A stretch of 64,000 nucleotides of DNA. Source: Astropecten irregularis (lineage: Eukaryota; Echinodermata; Asteroidea; Paxillosida; Astropectinidae). Location of the stretch: positions 12,570,499-12,634,498 of the forward strand of contig OZ020250.1 of the NCBI GenBank assembly GCA_963971285.1, given 5' to 3'. A program made the translations under genes and the position numbers. Shown here piece by piece: positions 59,523 through 64,000 of the stretch (within the stretch, counting starts at the first letter, position 1; each line of letters begins with the position of its first letter). Under the pieces are notes generated by a model. It did not search any database, was not told the DNA's origin, and was given only the letters and a program-made list of their open reading frames with translations.

Positions 59523-60115
59523 TAAGTTCGACTATAAAAGAAAGATTTTTATTCCGATTTTGACTTATTTATATAGTAACAATACAATTTCACATCGAGC
59601 GTCAAAATGTCTGAAGCACTTAAGTTGCCATGCATCTTCTTAAATTATTTTGAGAGGAGCGTGTTAGCAAGAAGAAGTAAGAGTATGTATTTTTGTCCAC
59701 TCATGCTAATTAAATAACCTTTGATAAGAATGTACAGTGTTCCCCAGGGGGCTTGTGTTACAAGCACACAGTGTTCTTCAATGAAAAGCTAACGCCCTGG
59801 CTCTACATGTCTTTATGCTATTCAATATTTTGTTAGATATAAAGCCATTGGTCTCCATGCCGTACCCCCGGTTATCAGGAAAGACTCAAAGCATGTCGAT
59901 TGTGTGACGATTCTAAATCTCATCTTGGGTTACTATGTCAATAATGTATTCATGGATTTTGAAAACCGCCAGAAATAGTCTCCTCCGCTACACTCTTTGG
60001 CTGCTATAAGACTTTTAATAGATTCGAAGAACGGGCCAGGCTGCAATATTTGCGAAATCTTTCTATCTATCTGCGGAAAGGTCAGTCGCAACTTCGCACA
60101 AACACGATTGGAAAA
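59523..60115. other. No gene recognised
   Basis: Unique sequence with no open frame above 60 codons. Confidence 0.5.
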
Positions 60116-61450
60116 TGTCTAGAAAGGGGAGATAAGTGAAACTTATTAGGTCACATAATATCAGTTCATAACATGTTTGAGAAAACGTGATAGTCCGAGG
60201 AGTGTGGCCAGAATGTGTAGGTCAGCTGCAATCTAGCAAAATACCAGAAATGTTTAGACTAAAGACAGCGGAACAAAGTATCATGCGGTTATAGCAATGT
60301 AAACGTCAACTATATCACCGATTAGAAATATCACTATAGGTTTCTTAGGGTAGACGAGGGGTATTATGCTATACAATACAATTAAGGAATATCATTTCAC
60401 ATAGAGACTGCTACTCTATAGAAAGGAATGTAGCGGCAATCTCTATCCGTTTTTGCAACTTACAATATGTCAAAAACAATCTAAGCAAAGCTATAGTTTG
60501 AAGTATTTAGTAAAGACGAGAAATATAAGTGAGGATATATAGCAGCTAAATACAATTAATTTCGGTAACATCACCATTGGGAAGAAGTGCTCTGTGGTCA
60601 ACGAACGGCAATCTACAAAATGCATTGACGAGATCAGCAAAAGGAGTAGGCTATTTATAGCAATGAAACTCAGTTACGATCTATTGAGATATCAGTGTGA
60701 GGTCCATGTACATGTATCTATACAACTAGACTATAAGCCTTAGTCCTGACGCATCCATTTTGTCACCTTCCTTATATAACCTTCTGAAAATAACCAATTC
60801 TAAAAAGAAAACGGGTACCGGACTATTTAGAATCCAAGCCTCGGTTTGATTGCGCTGCTTTTAATGCAAGATGGATGCACCGTGAATAAGGCCAATAAGG
60901 AAGTATAGTATGGCTTCCACTGTGATTCCTGTTGTTACTATCTTACGAGTACCGATTGGAATTGTGTAAATGTAGAAGAATTGCATGATTGTAGCGATGT
61001 CAGCTACAATTTATCACAAAGCTTCAGACCACCAATATGAACGTATACCGATAATTAAGTGAAACTGGTTAGATATGTCTTAAGCTAGGACTGTATAGTG
61101 CAACAAGGAGCAATGGGAACCTCACCTACAATCTCTGAATGCCAGTATCCAAATTTATATAAAGGATTTGCACGGAAACGGAGATTTGTGTGTCAGCTAC
61201 AATCTGAGAAATATCAATCAAACTTTCCAGATTATTTCGGGGAAAGGCCCTCATTGATGTGGTTATAAGAATAGGTAAATGTCACAAATGTCGAGAACAG
61301 GTAGATCAGGGAATAGGGACGATACCATGAGATTCTATGGCAATACGTCTGTCCAATGTAATTTGGCAAAATGACGTGGACATTACGCCATTGTATCCAG
61401 TCTGGGTAATGTAATAAAAATACGTAAATTTAAAAGGATAATAATGACCA
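60116..61450. repeat. Highly diverged, irregular repeat region
   Basis: The motif GTCAGCTACAATCT (variants at about 60221, 60598, 60997, 61123 and 61192) is followed in at least three cases, 58-73 bp later, by a second motif like GGTTATAGCAATGTAAACGTC (about 60288, 60652, 61259). A third element, GATAAGTGAAACT, occurs at about 60133 and in variant form near 61052. The spacing is irregular, so this is an old, decayed array. No open frame above 60 codons exists anywhere between 58.7 and 61.7 kb. Confidence 0.5.
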
Positions 61451-62450
61451 TTGGTAATGCATGTGAAATCCTGCCTCGTCCTGCCGTAGAAGATTATAGC
61501 TTAGCGCTTTGCACGTGTCAACTGTATTCCGAATTTCTGCTTGTTTTGTAAATGACAGAGGAAGAATTTGCACCCAAGAGGGTTATATACGTTCAGGCAC
61601 AAGAATAATACAGGAATTTAGAAGTCAGCCATTGAGATTTGAGTGACAAGGTGACCATCTCCCCATGATGTCAATCTTAAGTTCATGGATAGCCTAATCC
61701 CACCTGAATTGTAAGAAATAGAATTATCAGTGCATTATTAATTTGTTTTTAACGAAATGACAGACGTTCTGTTCAAGATAACAATTTATGAATAGCATCG
61801 CGAGACAAAGAAAATGTCCTTCTTTCCCGCAATCTCCTCCGTCAATCACTTTACATGAAACAAGTCCCAGTTTCAATCTTCGCCCCGACAACCTACGCGA
61901 ATGCCGTGTCTTGGTTATTCTTAACAACTTTATAATTTATATTCTTTTCCACGGTGGTTCTATTTTTGGTCAGATACCGGAGATACAAATTCCAAGGTTG
62001 TGAGGCCAGCCGATATGTGATTGCCGAGTTCACTAGCGACTTTTGATAGTTGATACCGCTGAATCGGATACGCTACGCCGTCGGCGTAAATTGAATATCG
62101 GCGCTTAATTGCTTTTTATTGATCAAGCAATTAATGACACGGCAACGCGTCAGTGTAGGCCCTATATAGAGATGGAAAGTTTAGCCAGTACTTCAAGAAT
62201 TTCTGCCATCCAATGTGTGTGAATGAACGAAGATATGAAAACATGCTTTAATTTGATTGTTGGGTTCTGCTTAAAGCTTTCAGCGAGTCGTATACACACG
62301 GATATGCTGCTGGAATGGAGGAACTTATAAGCTGGCCATATTAATTTTGTAAAAGGCAGCTCTTGATAGTTATATGTCATCTTGCGTATATAACAAAGTC
62401 AAGATTTTTGTCTAACGATGTGCTTATAAAGGATTAAAAAGGAACAATTT
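61451..62450. other. No gene recognised
   Basis: Unique sequence. Short opposing frames at 61727-62003 and a 72-codon minus-strand frame at 62162-62380 have no recognisable features. Confidence 0.45.
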
Positions 62451-62765
62451 CATTTCATTTCATTTCATTTCATTTCATTTCATTTCATTTCATTTCATTT
62501 CATTTCATTTCATTTCATTTCATTTCATTTCATTTCATTTCATTTCATTTCATTTCATTTCATTTCATTTCATTTCATTTCATTTCATTTCATTTTATTT
62601 CATTTCATTTCATTTCATTTCATTTCATTTCATTTCATTTCATTTCATTTCATTTCATTTCATTTCATTTCATTTCATTTCATTTCATTTCATTTCATTT
62701 CATTTCATTTCATTTCATTTCATTTCATTTCATTTCATTTCATTTCATTTCATTTCATTTCATTT
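62451..62765. repeat. (CATTT)63 pentanucleotide microsatellite
   Basis: Sixty-three consecutive CATTT units with one exception, TATTT at 62596-62600. Read in another phase it is (TTTCA)n with one TTTTA. Confidence 0.98.
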
Positions 62766-64000
62766 CTATAGTGCACACCATAACTGAATAAATCAGTTTA
62801 TAATTTTCGAACCGTTTTTGTCACATTTTATATATAATTCTATATCCCACTGGTCGCCCTGTCATGTTAATCTTATTTTGTGCTTACCGATGGGAGCTAT
62901 ATAGGAAGTGTATGTAATCTCATGTTTCATCTTTGACCCTAAGCATCATCTACATTGTGCTGCATTGTTGTTCACATGGAGATACCTAGCTCGTGTCTTG
63001 ACGAAATCTAACAGCCGGCTCAGCATTCACTGAAATCTTCTTTAATTCCCTCAGGTCCGACTACGTTTATATGAGGGCGTCATTAATAACAATAATAATA
63101 CCGATGGCGTAATGCATGACGGCTGCATTGTATCATTGTTGATATATGTGACGTATATGCACATTTGATTTTCATCTATGTTTTTCCCCCTCCAGAATAT
63201 GCCAGGATGATGACGGGTAGTTATCAGGATCACAATTGATTAAACGAGAAAGCCCATCACTCAGGGAGTATCACTTAACTCCACCAGCAAACCCACAAAA
63301 GGTATGAACAAAATCACAAACCCTAGTGAGATCTGTATGATGGGTCCTCCCTAGTGTCACCTATCTTATAATGAATATGTAGAGCAGACATACATGACAG
63401 TGTTCTGTACTCCACAATGTTCCTTTCCTTCAAGACGTGCTTTAGATATGTTAATCAGCTGTTTTTCTGTAGAATGACAGATGATGGGAAAGGAGCGTTA
63501 TGGATTATACATTTAGAAGAATAAAGGGATGCCCTAGAGGGATCTGTATGATGGGTCCTCCCTGGTGTCACCTATCATAAGCCGGGGTTAGTCGGAAAGA
63601 TTTAACAACCTATCTACTGCAGAATGGCCATGATCTCGCGCCTTAACCCACATGCACATGATACGATAGATTGTCATGTATTCTACGCGGTAGCTCAGCG
63701 CATTGTAATAAAACAAGCGGCTTTCACAATGATTCAATCAATTCAGAAAAATTGCAGATGCTAAATTGGTACATTTCCAATGGACGGAAATATGATCTTA
63801 CATAAAATCATACATAAAACTTCAATTACATTCAATAAAATATGTTCCCCGTTGTATACCATATAATTATTATAATACGTCAACCATTGTTGCTTTAAGT
63901 ATTTTATATGAAGCTAGTTGCACGCAGAATGTTCCCGACTTTCATTTACTTAGCCGTCACTCCACGTATCATACGTTCAAGATTTGTTGACAACAAACGG
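62766..64000. other. No gene recognised; one short direct repeat
   Basis: A block of about 45 bp, including GATCTGTATGATGGGTCCTC and GTGTCACCTAT, occurs at 63321-63365 and again at 63532-63576. The rest is unique AT-rich sequence running off the right edge. Confidence 0.55.

Noticed and set aside
63685-63720. GCGGTAGCTCAGCGC resembling a tRNA A box
   Set aside because: No acceptable B box at the right distance and no cloverleaf. It is at most a tRNA-derived SINE scrap, which I cannot support.

Overview
The window looks like AT-rich, intergenic or intronic DNA from an animal genome. There is no dense bacterial-style gene layout. The open frames longer than about 100 codons fall either inside minisatellites or in unremarkable sequence with no domain I can recognise. 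A marine deuterostome, most probably an echinoderm, is my best guess. I base it on a foldback repeat whose ends read GGGCCAATTTCA and GCTAAGCACAAA, which I associate with echinoderm genomes, and on repeated use of the palindrome TAGGCCTA. This is recall and pattern recognition, not a search. I found no complete protein-coding gene, no convincing tRNA, rRNA or snRNA, no CRISPR array and no prokaryotic or viral system.

Layout. A 43-bp minisatellite runs off the left edge (1-344, decaying to about 600). Quiet sequence follows to 5.2 kb. From 5.3 to 6.75 kb lie two members of a TA-flanked miniature element family, one split by a different foldback element. From 6.95 to 9.07 kb there is a complex repeat block: a pyrimidine tract with a perfect hairpin, a 129-bp tandem array, and a cluster of ten perfect TGACGTCA palindromes. 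From 9.1 to 18.3 kb the sequence is mostly unique, with one dispersed repeat at 16.9 kb that recurs at 51.6 kb. A 10/30-bp GGTTC minisatellite occupies 18.3-19.05 kb, followed by a foldback element and another TA-flanked element. From 20.3 to 33.6 kb the sequence is mostly unique, with simple repeats at 24.2 and 32.1 kb. From 33.7 to 40.5 kb there are three members of a second TA-flanked subfamily, a separate MITE, a truncated reverse-transcriptase fragment, and two candidate TATA-less promoters (34.7-34.95 and 38.47-38.70 kb).

A 20-bp minisatellite fills 42.17-43.5 kb and a 19-bp one fills 54.4-55.25 kb. From 48.3 to 49.4 kb two TA-flanked elements sit in tandem. From 57.0 to 58.2 kb there are four inverted-repeat structures, two of them carrying hammerhead-ribozyme-like cores of the kind known from Penelope-like retroelements. 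A highly diverged repeat array lies at 60.1-61.45 kb, and a nearly pure (CATTT)63 array at 62.45-62.77 kb.

How the parts relate. Nothing here forms a pathway. The shared theme is a dense population of non-autonomous mobile elements (ten copies of one TA-targeting superfamily alone) plus six tandem arrays of different periods. The most interesting points are the nested insertion at 5.3-6.03 kb, the CRE-palindrome cluster with 11-bp pair spacing, the hammerhead-like motifs, the repeat pair shared between 16.9 and 51.6 kb, and the over-represented TAGGCCTA octamer. All identities come from reading the sequence by eye; copy numbers and boundaries are approximate where stated.
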